A stretch of DNA of 64,000 bases from RYN-230 sp963834705 (GTDB lineage Bacteria > Actinomycetota > Actinomycetes > Streptosporangiales > Streptosporangiaceae). Location: positions 186,001 to 250,000 of the forward strand of contig CAWICV010000012.1 in assembly GCA_963834705.1 (NCBI GenBank), in the 5' to 3' direction. A program made the translations under genes and the position numbers. The notes beneath the pieces were generated by a model. That model was given only the letters and a program-made list of their open reading frames with translations, did not search any database and was not told the DNA's origin. Below are positions 6,983-15,896 of the stretch, one piece after another (position 1 is the stretch's first letter; each line of letters starts with the position of its first letter).

Positions 6983-9618
6983 GCGAGCAGCAGGAACCAG
7001 TATCGGGGCGGGTCACGGTACCCGACCGGGACCCCGGGCAGCTGCGGATCTATCTCGGCGCCGCAGCCGGGGTGGGCAAGACCTACGACATGCTGTGCGA
7101 GGGGCACCGGCGGCTCGAACGCGGCGCCGACGTCGTGGTGGCGTTCGTGGAGACGCACGGCCGGAAGCACACCGCGGCGCTGCTCGATGGCCTGGAGATA
7201 ATCCCGCGCAAGGCGGTCGAGTACCGGGGCGCCGGGTTCGAGGAGATGGATCTCGACGCCGTGCTGGCCCGGCGGCCCGAGATCGCCCTGGTCGATGAGT
7301 TCGCGCACACCAACGTACCCGGCTCGCGGAACGAGAAGCGCTGGCAGGACGTGCAGGAACTGCTGTCGGCCGGCATCGAGGTCATCTCCACCGTCAACAT
7401 CCAGCACCTGGAATCGCTGAACGACGTGGTGCACAAGATCACCGGCGTGCCGCAGCGGGAGACCGTGCCGGACGCCATGGTCCGCGCGGCCGATCAGGTC
7501 GAGCTGGTGGACATGACCCCGGAGGCGCTGCGCCGCCGGATGGCACACGGCAACATCTACCCGGCGGAGAAGATCGACGCCGCGCTGACCAACTACTTCC
7601 GCACCGGCAACCTGACCGCGCTGCGCGAGCTGGCCCTGCTCTGGCTGGCCGACAAGGTGGACGAGGGCCTTCAGCGCTACCGCGAGGCGCACGGCATCAG
7701 CGGCACCTGGGAGGCCCGGGAGCGGGTGGTGGTCGCGCTGACCGGCGGGCCAGAAGGCGAGCAGCTGATCCGGCGGGCAGCCCGGATCGCCGCCCGCTCA
7801 GTGGGCGGCGACCTGCTCGCCGTGCACGTGACCCGCTCGGACGGGCTGACCGGGGCCGATCCGGCGGCGCTGGCCGCGCAGCGCCGGCTCACCGAATCCC
7901 TGGGGGGCACCTACCACCAGGTCGTCGGGGACAGCATCCCGGAGGCGCTGCTCAGTTTCGCCCGGGCAGAGAACGCCACCCAGCTGGTGCTGGGCGCGAG
8001 CCGCCGGTCGTGGCTGGCCACGGTGCTCACCGGCCCGGGTTCGGCCGCGCGCACCATCCGCGGCTCCGGCGACATCGACGTGCACATCGTGACCCACTCC
8101 CGGATGGGCCGCGGCCGCGGCCTGCCCCGCTCCCGGGGCGGCCTGACGCTGCGCCGCCAGATCATGGGTTACGTGCTCGCGGCGCTGCTCTGCCCGCTGC
8201 TCACCCTGGTGCTGGCCAATCTGCGCGGCGACCTCAACCTGACCAGCGAAGTGCTGGCGTTCCTGGTCGCGGTCATCGTGGTCGCGCTGGTCGGCGGCTT
8301 CGTGCCGGCCATCCTGGTCGCCATCGCCGGGTCATTGCTGCTGAACTACTACTTCACCCCGCCGGTGCACAAGTGGACCATCGCCGAGGCCAACAACGCG
8401 CTGGCCCTGGTGGTGTTCGTGGCGGTGGGGCTGGTGGTGAGCACGGTGGTGGACCAGGCCGCCCGGCGCACCCGGCAGGCCGCCCGGGCCAGTGCCGAGT
8501 CAGAGCTGCTCGTCACCACGGCGGGCAGCGTGCTCCGCGGCCAGCGGGCCGTGGCGGCGGTGCTGGACCGGGTCCGCGAGGCGTTCGGCATGCAGTCGGT
8601 CACGCTGCTGGAATGCGCGCCCAGCCAGAGCACGGCGGCGCGTAGCCCGGCCACCGGGTGGCGGGCGGTGGCGCATTCCGGCGAGCCGCCGGTGACCAGG
8701 CCGGCCGACGCGGACGTGGAGGTGCCGATCGGCGAGACGATGTCACTGGCGCTGCGCGGCCGGGCGCTGCCCGCGTCGGACCGCCGGGTGCTGGGCGCGT
8801 TCGCCGCCTACGCCGCGGTCGCGCTGGAGCAGCAGCGGCTGGCCGCCGAGGCTGAGGCGGCCCGGCCCATCGCCGAGGCGGACCGGATGCGCACCGCCCT
8901 GCTGGCCGCGGTGAGCCACGACCTGCGCACCCCGCTGGCCTCGGCTAAGGCCGCGGTGACCAGCCTCCGGTCGGCTGACGTGCAGTGGGACGAGCACGAC
9001 CGCGATGAGCTGCTGGCCACCGCCGACGAGTCACTGGACCGGCTGACCCATCTGGTGGACAACCTGCTGGACATGAGCCGGCTCCAGGCCGGCGCGCTGT
9101 CCGTGTTCCCGCGCCCGGCCGGCCTGGACGAGGTCGTGGCCCGCGCCCTGGACGACCTCGGTGCGGTGGGGCACATGGTGACGGTGGAGATCCCGGCCTC
9201 GCTGCCCGCGATCCGGGTCGATCCGGGCATCCTGGAGCGGGTCATCGTCAACCTGACCCAGAACGCGCTGCGCTACTCCCCCGACGGCAAGCCCCCGCTG
9301 CTGATCGCGAGCTCGCTGGGTGACCGGGTGGAACTGCGGGTGGTCGATCGCGGCCCGGGGGTGCCCAGGTCACAGCGGGACCGGATCTTCGTCCCGTTCC
9401 AGCGGCTCGGCGACACCGACAACACCACCGGCGTGGGGCTCGGGCTGGCACTGTCCCGGGGGCTGACCGAGGCGATGGGCGGCACCCTGGAACCAGCAGA
9501 GACCCCGGGGGGCGGGATGACGATGGCCTTGTCGCTGCCCGCGGTGCCCGCGCCCGCGGATGCGCAGGTGGAGGAGCCGCTGCCCACCGCGGGGGGATCC
9601 GGGGCGGATGCGCCCTGA
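6979..9618 (+). CDS. kdpD: KdpD, K+-responsive sensor histidine kinase
   Basis: This 879-residue sensor kinase controls kdp transcription. Domains in order: N-terminal KdpD domain with Walker A GAAAGVGKT (about 28-36) and Walker B-like VDEFAHTN; a universal-stress-protein-like domain (about 245-370, with VALTGGPEG and LVLGASRRS); four close membrane spans (about 395-500); a GAF-like region; HisKA with phospho-accepting His about 647 in AVSHDLRTPL; and an HATPase domain with NLTQNALRYS, DRGPGVP and GVGLGLALSRGL. All catalytic motifs are intact. Length matches E. coli KdpD (894). It is followed 18 bp later by kdpE. Confidence 0.97.
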   Translation: MSEQQEPVSGRVTVPDRDPGQLRIYLGAAAGVGKTYDMLCEGHRRLERGADVVVAFVETHGRKHTAALLDGLEIIPRKAVEYRGAGFEEMDLDAVLARRPEIALVDEFAHTNVPGSRNEKRWQDVQELLSAGIEVISTVNIQHLESLNDVVHKITGVPQRETVPDAMVRAADQVELVDMTPEALRRRMAHGNIYPAEKIDAALTNYFRTGNLTALRELALLWLADKVDEGLQRYREAHGISGTWEARERVVVALTGGPEGEQLIRRAARIAARSVGGDLLAVHVTRSDGLTGADPAALAAQRRLTESLGGTYHQVVGDSIPEALLSFARAENATQLVLGASRRSWLATVLTGPGSAARTIRGSGDIDVHIVTHSRMGRGRGLPRSRGGLTLRRQIMGYVLAALLCPLLTLVLANLRGDLNLTSEVLAFLVAVIVVALVGGFVPAILVAIAGSLLLNYYFTPPVHKWTIAEANNALALVVFVAVGLVVSTVVDQAARRTRQAARASAESELLVTTAGSVLRGQRAVAAVLDRVREAFGMQSVTLLECAPSQSTAARSPATGWRAVAHSGEPPVTRPADADVEVPIGETMSLALRGRALPASDRRVLGAFAAYAAVALEQQRLAAEAEAARPIAEADRMRTALLAAVSHDLRTPLASAKAAVTSLRSADVQWDEHDRDELLATADESLDRLTHLVDNLLDMSRLQAGALSVFPRPAGLDEVVARALDDLGAVGHMVTVEIPASLPAIRVDPGILERVIVNLTQNALRYSPDGKPPLLIASSLGDRVELRVVDRGPGVPRSQRDRIFVPFQRLGDTDNTTGVGLGLALSRGLTEAMGGTLEPAETPGGGMTMALSLPAVPAPADAQVEEPLPTAGGSGADAP

Positions 9619-9636
9619 GCCTGGCAGGCTGGTCCG

Positions 9637-10368
9637 GTGACCCGTGTCCTGGTCGTCGATGACGAACCGCAGATCCTCCGTGCGCTGCGGATCAACCTCC
9701 GGGTGCGCAACTACGACGTGGACATCGCGGCCACCGCCTCGCAGGCGCTGGAGGCCGCCGCCAGGCACCCGCCCGATCTGGTGATCCTCGACCTTGGCCT
9801 GCCTGACCTGGACGGCGTTCAGGTCATCGAGGGGCTGCGCGGCTGGACCCAGGCCCCGATCATCGTGCTGTCCGGTCGGGCCGACAGCACCGACAAGGTC
9901 GAGGCCCTGGACGCGGGCGCCGACGACTACGTGACCAAGCCGTTCGGCATGGAAGAGCTGCTGGCCCGGATGCGGGCCGCGGTGCGCCGGACTGGCCCGG
10001 GCACCAGCGAGCCGCGGATCCGGCTCGGCCACCTGGTGGTCAACCTGGCCGCCAAGCGGGTGATCCGGGACGGCACCGACGGCGGGGGCGCTGCTGACAG
10101 GCCGGACGTCCGCCTCACCCCGACCGAATGGCACCTGCTGGAAGTGCTGCTGCGCAACCCGGGCAGGCTGCTCAGCCAGCGCCAGCTGCTCACCGAGGTG
10201 TGGGGCCCAGGGTACGCGGACGCGGCCGGGAACCTGCGGCTGTACATGGCCCAGCTACGGCGCAAGCTGGAGCCCGATCCGGCCCGGCCGCGCTGGCTGA
10301 TGACCGAGCCCGGCATGGGCTACCGATACCAGCCCGGCCCGGACGAGCCGGACGGCCAGCCGGGCTAG
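9637..10368 (+). CDS. kdpE: KdpE, OmpR-family response regulator of the kdp operon
   Basis: The 243-residue regulator has a receiver domain with acidic pocket VVDDE near residue 8, phospho-accepting Asp about 52 (VILDLGLPDLDG), Ser/Thr switch (VLSGR) and Lys about 101 (VTKPFG). A winged-helix DNA-binding domain follows (RLTPTEWHLLEVLLRNPGRL, then TEPGMGYRYQP near the end). It is the cognate partner of KdpD and should activate kdp transcription when K+ is low. The start is the GTG at 9637, giving TRVLVVDDEP at the N-terminus. The direct repeats at 1995-2046 are a candidate binding site. Confidence 0.96.
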   Translation: MTRVLVVDDEPQILRALRINLRVRNYDVDIAATASQALEAAARHPPDLVILDLGLPDLDGVQVIEGLRGWTQAPIIVLSGRADSTDKVEALDAGADDYVTKPFGMEELLARMRAAVRRTGPGTSEPRIRLGHLVVNLAAKRVIRDGTDGGGAADRPDVRLTPTEWHLLEVLLRNPGRLLSQRQLLTEVWGPGYADAAGNLRLYMAQLRRKLEPDPARPRWLMTEPGMGYRYQPGPDEPDGQPG

Positions 10369-10387
10369 CGCCGGATACGCTGCCCCG

Positions 10388-10912
10388 GTGGACCCGGAGC
10401 AGATCGAGGTGCGCTACACCAAATGGGGTGGTACGGACCACTACCACTTCACCATGGAACTGCTCGGCCAGGACGGGCATGGCTGGTGGCTATCTGGCCG
10501 CCGGGGCATGGCCGTGCAGCGGGGCAGCGAACCGCCAGTGCCGCAGCCGCGTGACTTCGCGCTGCTGGTGCCGGCCGAGGGCGACTGGACGGCGTGCTTC
10601 AACGTCCAAGGCGAGCTGGACATCTACGCTGACGTGACCACCCGCCCGGTGCTCGCCGATGGCCGGGTCACCGCGGTGGACCTGGACCTGGACGTGGTCC
10701 GGTTCTGGGACGGCCGGGTGGCCGTGCTGGACGAGGACGAGTTCGCCGAGCACCAGGTGCAGCTGGGCTATCCGGCCGGGCTGATCGCCCAGGCCCGGGC
10801 CAGCCGCGACTGGCTGGTCGATGCGATATCGGCCCGGGCCGAGCCGTTCGGCCAGGCCAGCACGCCCTGGCTGGCCCGGGCCCGGCGATCGGCCCGAGCC
10901 GATCCGCCTTAG
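10388..10912 (+). CDS. DUF402 (FomD-like) nucleotidyl/phosphate hydrolase-type protein
   Basis: The 174-residue soluble protein matches the DUF402 beta-barrel family: an N-terminal RYTKWGGTDHYHF segment, central WTACFNVQGELDIYADVT with an acidic metal-binding pattern, then VDLDLDVVRFWDGRVAVLDEDEF and a C-terminal helix with HQVQLGYP. Characterised relatives (FomD and Ntdp-type phosphatases) hydrolyse nucleoside di-/triphosphates or CMP adducts using divalent cations; the substrate here is unknown. The GTG start at 10388 lies 19 bp after kdpE, so it may be read through from kdpDE, but a functional link to potassium uptake is not evident. Confidence 0.8.
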   Translation: MDPEQIEVRYTKWGGTDHYHFTMELLGQDGHGWWLSGRRGMAVQRGSEPPVPQPRDFALLVPAEGDWTACFNVQGELDIYADVTTRPVLADGRVTAVDLDLDVVRFWDGRVAVLDEDEFAEHQVQLGYPAGLIAQARASRDWLVDAISARAEPFGQASTPWLARARRSARADPP

Positions 10913-10980
10913 GGCCCCGGTAACCGCGCGGTCAACGTGGCCGCCCGGTGGAGAAAAGGTGAACCGGGCCAGATCCCTCG

Positions 10981-13131
10981 TCAGCAGCTGGTCAGGATGA
11001 CGAGCTGCTGCGTCGCCCGGGTCATCGCGACATAGCGATCGACCGCTCCCTCGATGCCACCGCCAAAAGCCGCCGGGTCGACGAGCACAACCAGGTCGAA
11101 CTCGAGCCCCTTGGCCAGTTCCGGGGTCAGCGACCGGACCCGGGGCGTGGCCCGGAACGTGGCATCGCCGATGACGCAGGCGATCCCGTCGGCGTGCGCG
11201 GCCAGCCAGGTGTCCAGGATCGAGCCGAGGTCCGAGGTGGCTCCGTGCAGCACGGGGCCGCCGCGGCGGATGGAGACCGGCACGTTGGCGTCCGGCAGCA
11301 CGGCCCGGATGACCGGCTCGGCTTCGGCCATGACCTCTGCCGGCGTCCGGTAGTTGATGGTCAGCGAGGCCAGCTTGATCTGGTCCAGCCCGACCCGTGC
11401 CAGCCGGTCCGGCCACGGCTCGGTGAACCCGTGCCTGGCCTGAGCCCGGTCCCCGACGATGGTGAAGCTCCGGGACGGGCAGCGGACCAGCAGCATCTGC
11501 CACTCCGCGTCGGTCAGTTCCTGCGCCTCGTCCACCACGATGTGCGCGAACGGGCCAGCCAGCAGGTCCGGGCTGGCACCGGGCAGGGCGGTCTCGTCGA
11601 TCAGGGCGTCCTCGAAGTCCTCGCCGCGCAGCATCGTCACCAGGCCGGTGCCGTACTCGTCGTCGGCCACCGCGATCAGGTTGTCCACCACCCGGGCCAT
11701 CCGCTCCCGTTCGGCGGCCACCGCGGCGTCGTGCTGGCGCTTACGCCGGGAAGCCAGCGGGTCGCCGAGCCGCTGCCGGGCCGCGTCCAGCAGCGGCAGA
11801 TCGGACACCGTCCAGGCCTGGGCATCCGCGCGCTGCAGCTTCTTGATCTCATCGGCGCTGAGCCAGGGGGCGCACAGGCGCAGGTAGGCGGGCACCGACC
11901 ACAGATCTCCGACCAGGTCGGCCGGCTCGATCAGCGGCCACGCGCGGTTGATAGCGGTGCGCAGCTCCGCGTTCTGCCGCAGCGACTTGCGGAGCAGCTC
12001 AGCCGGCACGTCCCCGTCGAACTTGTCCACCAGGATCGTGAGCAGCTCGTCCTGGACCTGGTCGCGCGCCTCGTTGTGCGGGGTACCGGGTTCGGCGACG
12101 CCGAACGCTTCGGCCCAGTCGTCGGGACTCAGCCAGATGTCGGACCAGTGCGTCTCGACCGTCATCCCCTTGGCCGGCGGGTTCTCGTAGAACCTGACGG
12201 CCGGCTCGATCGCCCGCACCAGGCCCGCGGACGACTTCAGCCGGGCCACGTCCGGGTCGGTCTCGGCGGCCGCCGCGGCACCCTCCGGGACGAGGTCCCG
12301 CAGCGTGCAGGTCTGCACGCCCTCCTCGCCCAGGCTGGGCAGCACATCGGAAACGTAGGCCAGGTACGGCTGGTGCGGCCCGACGAACAGCACACCGCCC
12401 CGGCGGTGCCCGAGGCGCGGGTCGGCGTACAGCAGGTAGGCGGTGCGATGCAGGGCAACCACGGTCTTCCCGGTGCCCGGGCCGCCGTCAACGACGAGCG
12501 CGCCGCGGGAGCCGGCCCGGATGATGGCGTCCTGGTCGGCCTGGATGGTGCCGAGCACATCCCGCATCCGGCCCGACCGGCTGCCGCCCAGGCTGGCGAT
12601 GAACGCGGACTGATCGTCGAGTGCGGCGTGCCCGTCCAGACCGTCCGGGATGAACACCTCATCCCAGTAGTCGCTGATCCGGCCCTGGGTCCACCGGTAC
12701 CGGCGGCGGCTGGCCAGGCCCATCGGGTTGGCGTGGGTCGCGCCGAAGAACGGCTCGGCCGCGGGCGACCGCCAGTCGATCAGCAGCTGGCGGCCCGCGC
12801 TGTCCCGCAGGCCAAGCCGCCCGATGTACACCGGGTCAGGATTGTCTGCCCGGACGATGCGGCCCAGGCACAGGTCCAGGCCGAAGCGGCGCAGCAGGCG
12901 CAGCCGGTTGTCCAGCCGGTGGATCTCCAGGTCCCGGTCCAGCGCCTGCTGGCCGATGCCGCCGGGTGCCTGGCGCTCGGCCTCGAGGCGGCCGGACAGC
13001 TCGGCGATCGACTGTTCGAGGCTGGCCGCGATGGCTGCGAAGTGCTGCTCGTCGCCGGCGATCAGCGCCGGGTCGGCTTTGGCCGCAAGCCGGTCGGGTA
13101 GGTCGAACGCGCTGGCAGTCAGGGGATTCAC
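10981..13131 (-). CDS. helR: HelR/HelD-type RNA polymerase recycling ATPase
   Basis: The 716-residue protein is a UvrD/Rep-like superfamily 1 motor of the HelD class. These proteins bind RNA polymerase, push into its channels and free it from DNA or from rifamycins. Visible are an N-terminal coiled-coil arm (about 25-95), Walker A GGPGTGKT (about 216-223), Walker B HIVVDEAQEL, motif III FTIVGDRAQ, motif IV/V SLTINYRTPAEV, and motif VI VAMTRATQQLVIL at the C-terminus. The GTG at 13131 is chosen because AGAAAGG lies about 6 bp before it and the N-terminus (NPLTASAFDLPDRL) follows. The start overlaps the upstream glycosyltransferase stop (GTGA), so the two are co-translated. Candidate control: the inverted repeat at 13840-13858. 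Confidence 0.9.
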   Translation of the reverse strand: MNPLTASAFDLPDRLAAKADPALIAGDEQHFAAIAASLEQSIAELSGRLEAERQAPGGIGQQALDRDLEIHRLDNRLRLLRRFGLDLCLGRIVRADNPDPVYIGRLGLRDSAGRQLLIDWRSPAAEPFFGATHANPMGLASRRRYRWTQGRISDYWDEVFIPDGLDGHAALDDQSAFIASLGGSRSGRMRDVLGTIQADQDAIIRAGSRGALVVDGGPGTGKTVVALHRTAYLLYADPRLGHRRGGVLFVGPHQPYLAYVSDVLPSLGEEGVQTCTLRDLVPEGAAAAAETDPDVARLKSSAGLVRAIEPAVRFYENPPAKGMTVETHWSDIWLSPDDWAEAFGVAEPGTPHNEARDQVQDELLTILVDKFDGDVPAELLRKSLRQNAELRTAINRAWPLIEPADLVGDLWSVPAYLRLCAPWLSADEIKKLQRADAQAWTVSDLPLLDAARQRLGDPLASRRKRQHDAAVAAERERMARVVDNLIAVADDEYGTGLVTMLRGEDFEDALIDETALPGASPDLLAGPFAHIVVDEAQELTDAEWQMLLVRCPSRSFTIVGDRAQARHGFTEPWPDRLARVGLDQIKLASLTINYRTPAEVMAEAEPVIRAVLPDANVPVSIRRGGPVLHGATSDLGSILDTWLAAHADGIACVIGDATFRATPRVRSLTPELAKGLEFDLVVLVDPAAFGGGIEGAVDRYVAMTRATQQLVILTSC

Positions 13132-13778
13132 GGCATCCTTTCTGGGCTGAACTGGTGGAGCAGCAGCGTCGCGGCCAGCGTCGCCCCGTCGGTGCGGATC
13201 GTGCCGGCCACGGCGGCCGCGCGGGCGCCGGTCGCGGGGTTCAGGGCCGTCCGCAGGGCCGCGGACAGGGACTCCGTGGTCGGCGGCTTGACGTCGTGCG
13301 CCGCGCCGATACCCAGGCCGGCCACCCGGCTGGCAAAGTACGGCTGGTCCCCCCATTGCGGCGGGAACGGCCGGTTGTGCGGTGATGGCAGGAAGACCGG
13401 GCAGTAGCTCACCGAGGTCGACCAGATGCCCAGCTTCTCGGCCACCGACCGTGCGGCGGCCACGGCCGGCATCACGCCGGATGCCAGCACGGCGGCGCAT
13501 CCCTCGGCGGCCACGCCGATCTTGTCGAACGCCGCGGCGCTCACCTCGGCCACCCGCCGCGGCACGTCGGCTGGGGACGGCGGCTTCGCCGCGTGCACTA
13601 GTGAGTGCACCGGGGGGCCGACCGGCACCAGCGGCACATCGACCTCGGCCAGCCGGTCGGCGCAGTCCGGCGGCGCGCACATCCGCACCTCCGCGCCGAG
13701 TTCGCGCAATCGCACCGCGAGTCCCAGCAGCGGTTCGACACCCCCACGTGAGTCATAGGTGGACAACAGCACGCGCAC
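13128..13778 (-). CDS. internally deleted GT1-family glycosyltransferase (rifamycin-glycosyltransferase-like)
   Basis: The 216-residue product begins like a GT1/UGT-type macrolide or rifamycin glycosyltransferase (RVLLSTYDSRGGVEPLLGLA, later MCAPPDCADRL and VPVGPPVHSLV) and ends with the family C-terminus (GDQPYFASRVAGLGIG, then LSAALRTALNP and VAGTIRTDGA). Normal members have about 400 residues. The segment that should lie between about residues 150 and 155, including the HHGGAGT sugar-nucleotide motif, is missing at the junction FPPQ/WGDQPYFA, yet the frame is intact. The protein is unlikely to be an active transferase. It may survive because its translation leads into helR (GTGA overlap). 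It starts 62 bp from the inverted repeat at 13840-13858. Confidence 0.8.
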   Translation of the reverse strand: MRVLLSTYDSRGGVEPLLGLAVRLRELGAEVRMCAPPDCADRLAEVDVPLVPVGPPVHSLVHAAKPPSPADVPRRVAEVSAAAFDKIGVAAEGCAAVLASGVMPAVAAARSVAEKLGIWSTSVSYCPVFLPSPHNRPFPPQWGDQPYFASRVAGLGIGAAHDVKPPTTESLSAALRTALNPATGARAAAVAGTIRTDGATLAATLLLHQFSPERMP

Positions 13779-13839
13779 TCGGGGCCCCCTCTTTTTTCCG
13801 CAGTTTCCGGCTCCGGCCAGCGATTATGCGGCACGACCC

Positions 13840-13858
13840 GGGTCTTGCGGCAAGCCCC
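13840..13858 (-). promoter_or_regulatory. rifamycin-associated-element-like inverted repeat
   Basis: GGGTCTTGCGGCAAGCCCC is a 19-bp inverted repeat centred on one base, with a single mismatch between the arms. It matches my recollection of the rifamycin-associated element (RAE), a 19-bp palindrome of the GGGGCTTGC/GCAAGCCCC type found upstream of rifamycin-inducible resistance genes (rph, rgt, helR) in actinomycetes. Here it lies 62 bp upstream of the glycosyltransferase-helR pair, the expected context. The palindrome is directly seen; the consensus is recalled and should be checked. Confidence 0.75.
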
Positions 13859-13897
13859 CCGGTGCGCTATAGATTGAAAGTGGAGGGGACTGCGCCG

Positions 13898-14479
13898 TCA
13901 GCCCGCCTCGGAGGCGAACGCGGACAGCTTGTGCAGCCGGGCCACGATCTCGTGGTGCACGGCATCGGGTGGCTGGGCCCCGTCCACCGCAAACATCCAT
14001 TCCCGGCCTGCGTAGTACTCCAGCAACGGGACCGTCATCTCCTGGTACACCTGCAGCCGGTGCTCGATGACGGCTTCCGTGTCGTCCGAGCCGCGCCCCC
14101 GGGCCAGCAGCCGCCGGACCAGTTCCTCCTGCGGGACGTCGAGATGGACGGCGGCCTGTACCTCGACGCCGAGCGCGTGGGCGGTAGGGAACGATGCCTG
14201 GGCCTGCTCGACCGTGCGCGGGAATCCGTCCAGCACGTAACCGCCCGCCTCGACCGCGGCCACCACCGGTTTGCGCAGCATGTCCAGAACGATGCCGGTG
14301 GGCACCAGGTCGCCCCGGTCCACGTAGGACTTGATCTGCCGCCCCAGCGCGGTCTGCTCCTGGACGTGCTGGCGGAGCAGGTCGCCGCTGGAGATGTGCG
14401 TGATGCCGTACCGCTGGGCCAGGCGCTCGGCCTGGGTCCCCTTGCCGGCGCCCGGCGCCCCGATCAGCAGCAGGCGCAT
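13898..14479 (-). CDS. adk: adenylate kinase, short form
   Basis: The 193-residue enzyme interconverts ATP + AMP and 2 ADP in the cytoplasm. The P-loop GAPGAGKGTQ is at residues 7-16, the AMP-binding segment THISSGDLLRQH follows, then GYVLDGFPRT with the catalytic arginine, and RRLLARGRGSDDTEAVIEHRL where the LID would be. The LID insert is missing, so this is the short type, like many actinobacterial paralogues. ATG 14479 is chosen because MRLLLIGAPGAGKG is the canonical N-terminus. It lies 87 bp downstream of the cyclodeaminase gene on the same strand. It is probably not the housekeeping copy, which normally sits near secY. Confidence 0.88.
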   Translation of the reverse strand: MRLLLIGAPGAGKGTQAERLAQRYGITHISSGDLLRQHVQEQTALGRQIKSYVDRGDLVPTGIVLDMLRKPVVAAVEAGGYVLDGFPRTVEQAQASFPTAHALGVEVQAAVHLDVPQEELVRRLLARGRGSDDTEAVIEHRLQVYQEMTVPLLEYYAGREWMFAVDGAQPPDAVHHEIVARLHKLSAFASEAG

Positions 14480-14566
14480 CACATGTTCTCCATGGCGAGA
14501 TGGTGCTATAAGTCCTGGTTGTTCGGCAACGCTTCGCCCGGAGGGACACATTCCGCGCGACTTCGG

Positions 14567-15193
14567 TCAGCCCCGGATCTGGTCGCGGACGGCGGCGGTG
14601 ATCCGGCCGGCCCGGGTGATGATGTCGTCGGCCTTGCCGGTCTCGGCGATCATCTCCAGGCTGGTCTGCTCGTCGCTGATCCCGGCCAGGTTGACTTCGA
14701 CGTTGACCCGGGCGGTGGCCGCCGCGGCCCGGGCCGATTCGGCGGCCGCCGCCACGTCGCTGAGCACGTTCCGGTTGCCGATCACCAGCAGCGCCTCGGC
14801 CAGGTCCACCACCATCCCGGCCACGCTGATCACCTGGGCGGGCGGCCAGGCCGCGTTGGCCAGTGCCTGGCTGATGGCCGCCGACCGCGCGGGCCGTTCT
14901 TCCTCGGTGGACTGCGGCAGCCGGTAGGCGTCGGTCACCGCGGCGAACGCGTCCACGTCCGCCTCGGCCAGCCGCAGCGCGATCGCGCGCAGTTCGTCCA
15001 CCTCGGTGATGATCCGGCCGATGGTCACCTCATGCTCGGCGTACCTTTCCCCAGTGGTGTACCTGGCCACCATGCCGAGCAGGGCCGCGCCTTGCGCGGC
15101 CTGCAGCGCGGAGGCAGCCCCGCCGCCCGGGACGGGCACCCGCTCGGCCAGCTGGTCCAGGAAGTCGGCGATCGTCTCGTCAGGGATGGGCAC
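14567..15193 (-). CDS. FTCD-like cyclodeaminase / methenyl-tetrahydrofolate cyclohydrolase
   Basis: The 208-residue helical protein belongs to the formiminotransferase-cyclodeaminase C-domain (FchA-like) family. The N-terminal PVPGGGAASALQAAQGAALLGM is the family signature; the C-terminal VNVEVNLAGISDEQ also fits. Relatives convert 5-formimino- or methenyl-tetrahydrofolate in one-carbon metabolism. The GTG at 15193 has GGAGGACGC just before it. Its length is that of stand-alone cyclodeaminases. It is divergent from the TetR gene at 15273 with a 79-bp gap, so the TetR may control it. Confidence 0.85.
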   Translation of the reverse strand: MPIPDETIADFLDQLAERVPVPGGGAASALQAAQGAALLGMVARYTTGERYAEHEVTIGRIITEVDELRAIALRLAEADVDAFAAVTDAYRLPQSTEEERPARSAAISQALANAAWPPAQVISVAGMVVDLAEALLVIGNRNVLSDVAAAAESARAAAATARVNVEVNLAGISDEQTSLEMIAETGKADDIITRAGRITAAVRDQIRG

Positions 15194-15272
15194 GCGTCCT
15201 CCGGGTCCAGTCGGCTTCGTCAGGCAGGGCCGTGGCTATATTCTCAGTCCGCGAGACGACAGGTGGGACCAT

Positions 15273-15887
15273 GTGACGATCAGCACGGCGCAGCCAGGCC
15301 GGCCCCGGGATCCGGATGTGGACCGCCGGGTGGCAGACGCGGCGGTGGCGCTGTTCGGCGAGGCCGGCTGGGCAGGCTTCAGCATGGAGGCGGTGGCCCG
15401 CCGGGCCGGTGTCGGCAAGGCCTCCATCTACCTGCGCTGGCAGGCCAAAGAGGACCTGCTGGCCGAGGCGCTCAAGCAGCGCATCGGGATGATCGCTGAT
15501 GTGGACACCGGCACGCTCCGCGATGACCTCATCGAGCTCGCCCGGCAGGTTCTCGACCTGTACCTGGGCAGTGCGGGCAAGGCCGCGCTGCGGCTGGCCC
15601 TGGACGGCGACCTCATCCCCGGCCTGGCCGAGCGGCTCAGCGCGCTGCGCACCTCGCAGGTGCGTGCGGCCCGGGGCATCGTGCACCGCGGCATCGACCG
15701 GGGCGAGATCCCGGCCGGCACGTCGGTGACCCTGCTGCTGGACACGCTGGCCGGCGGGGCCACCACCCACGTGCAGGCCACCCCGGCGGAGCTGCGCCCG
15801 GCGCTGCGGGCGAACACCACCCAATACGCCGAGCAGCTGGTCAACTTCCTGCTGGCCGCGGTCGAGTCCAGCCAGCCGGGCGGCTAG
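15273..15887 (+). CDS. TetR/AcrR-family transcriptional regulator
   Basis: The 204-residue regulator has an N-terminal helix-turn-helix: VADAAVALFGEAGWAGFSMEAVARRAGVGKASIYLRW (described here in pieces: recognition helix GVGKASIYLRW about residues 49-59). The C-terminal domain ends LLDTLAGGATTHVQAT and is helical, as in TetR ligand-binding domains of the C_16 type (GDLIPGLAERL, RGIDRGEIPAG). The GTG at 15273 is the only start that keeps the HTH near the N-terminus. It is divergent from the cyclodeaminase and convergent with the KimA-like permease (stops 9 bp apart). Its ligand is unknown. Confidence 0.88.
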   Translation: MTISTAQPGRPRDPDVDRRVADAAVALFGEAGWAGFSMEAVARRAGVGKASIYLRWQAKEDLLAEALKQRIGMIADVDTGTLRDDLIELARQVLDLYLGSAGKAALRLALDGDLIPGLAERLSALRTSQVRAARGIVHRGIDRGEIPAGTSVTLLLDTLAGGATTHVQATPAELRPALRANTTQYAEQLVNFLLAAVESSQPGG

Positions 15888-15896
15888 GGTCTCGCC

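Noticed and set aside
10490..11503. Minus-strand open frame continuing beyond the helR stop
   Set aside because: It is antisense to the DUF402 gene and out of frame with helR, whose C-terminal motif VI is complete at 10981.
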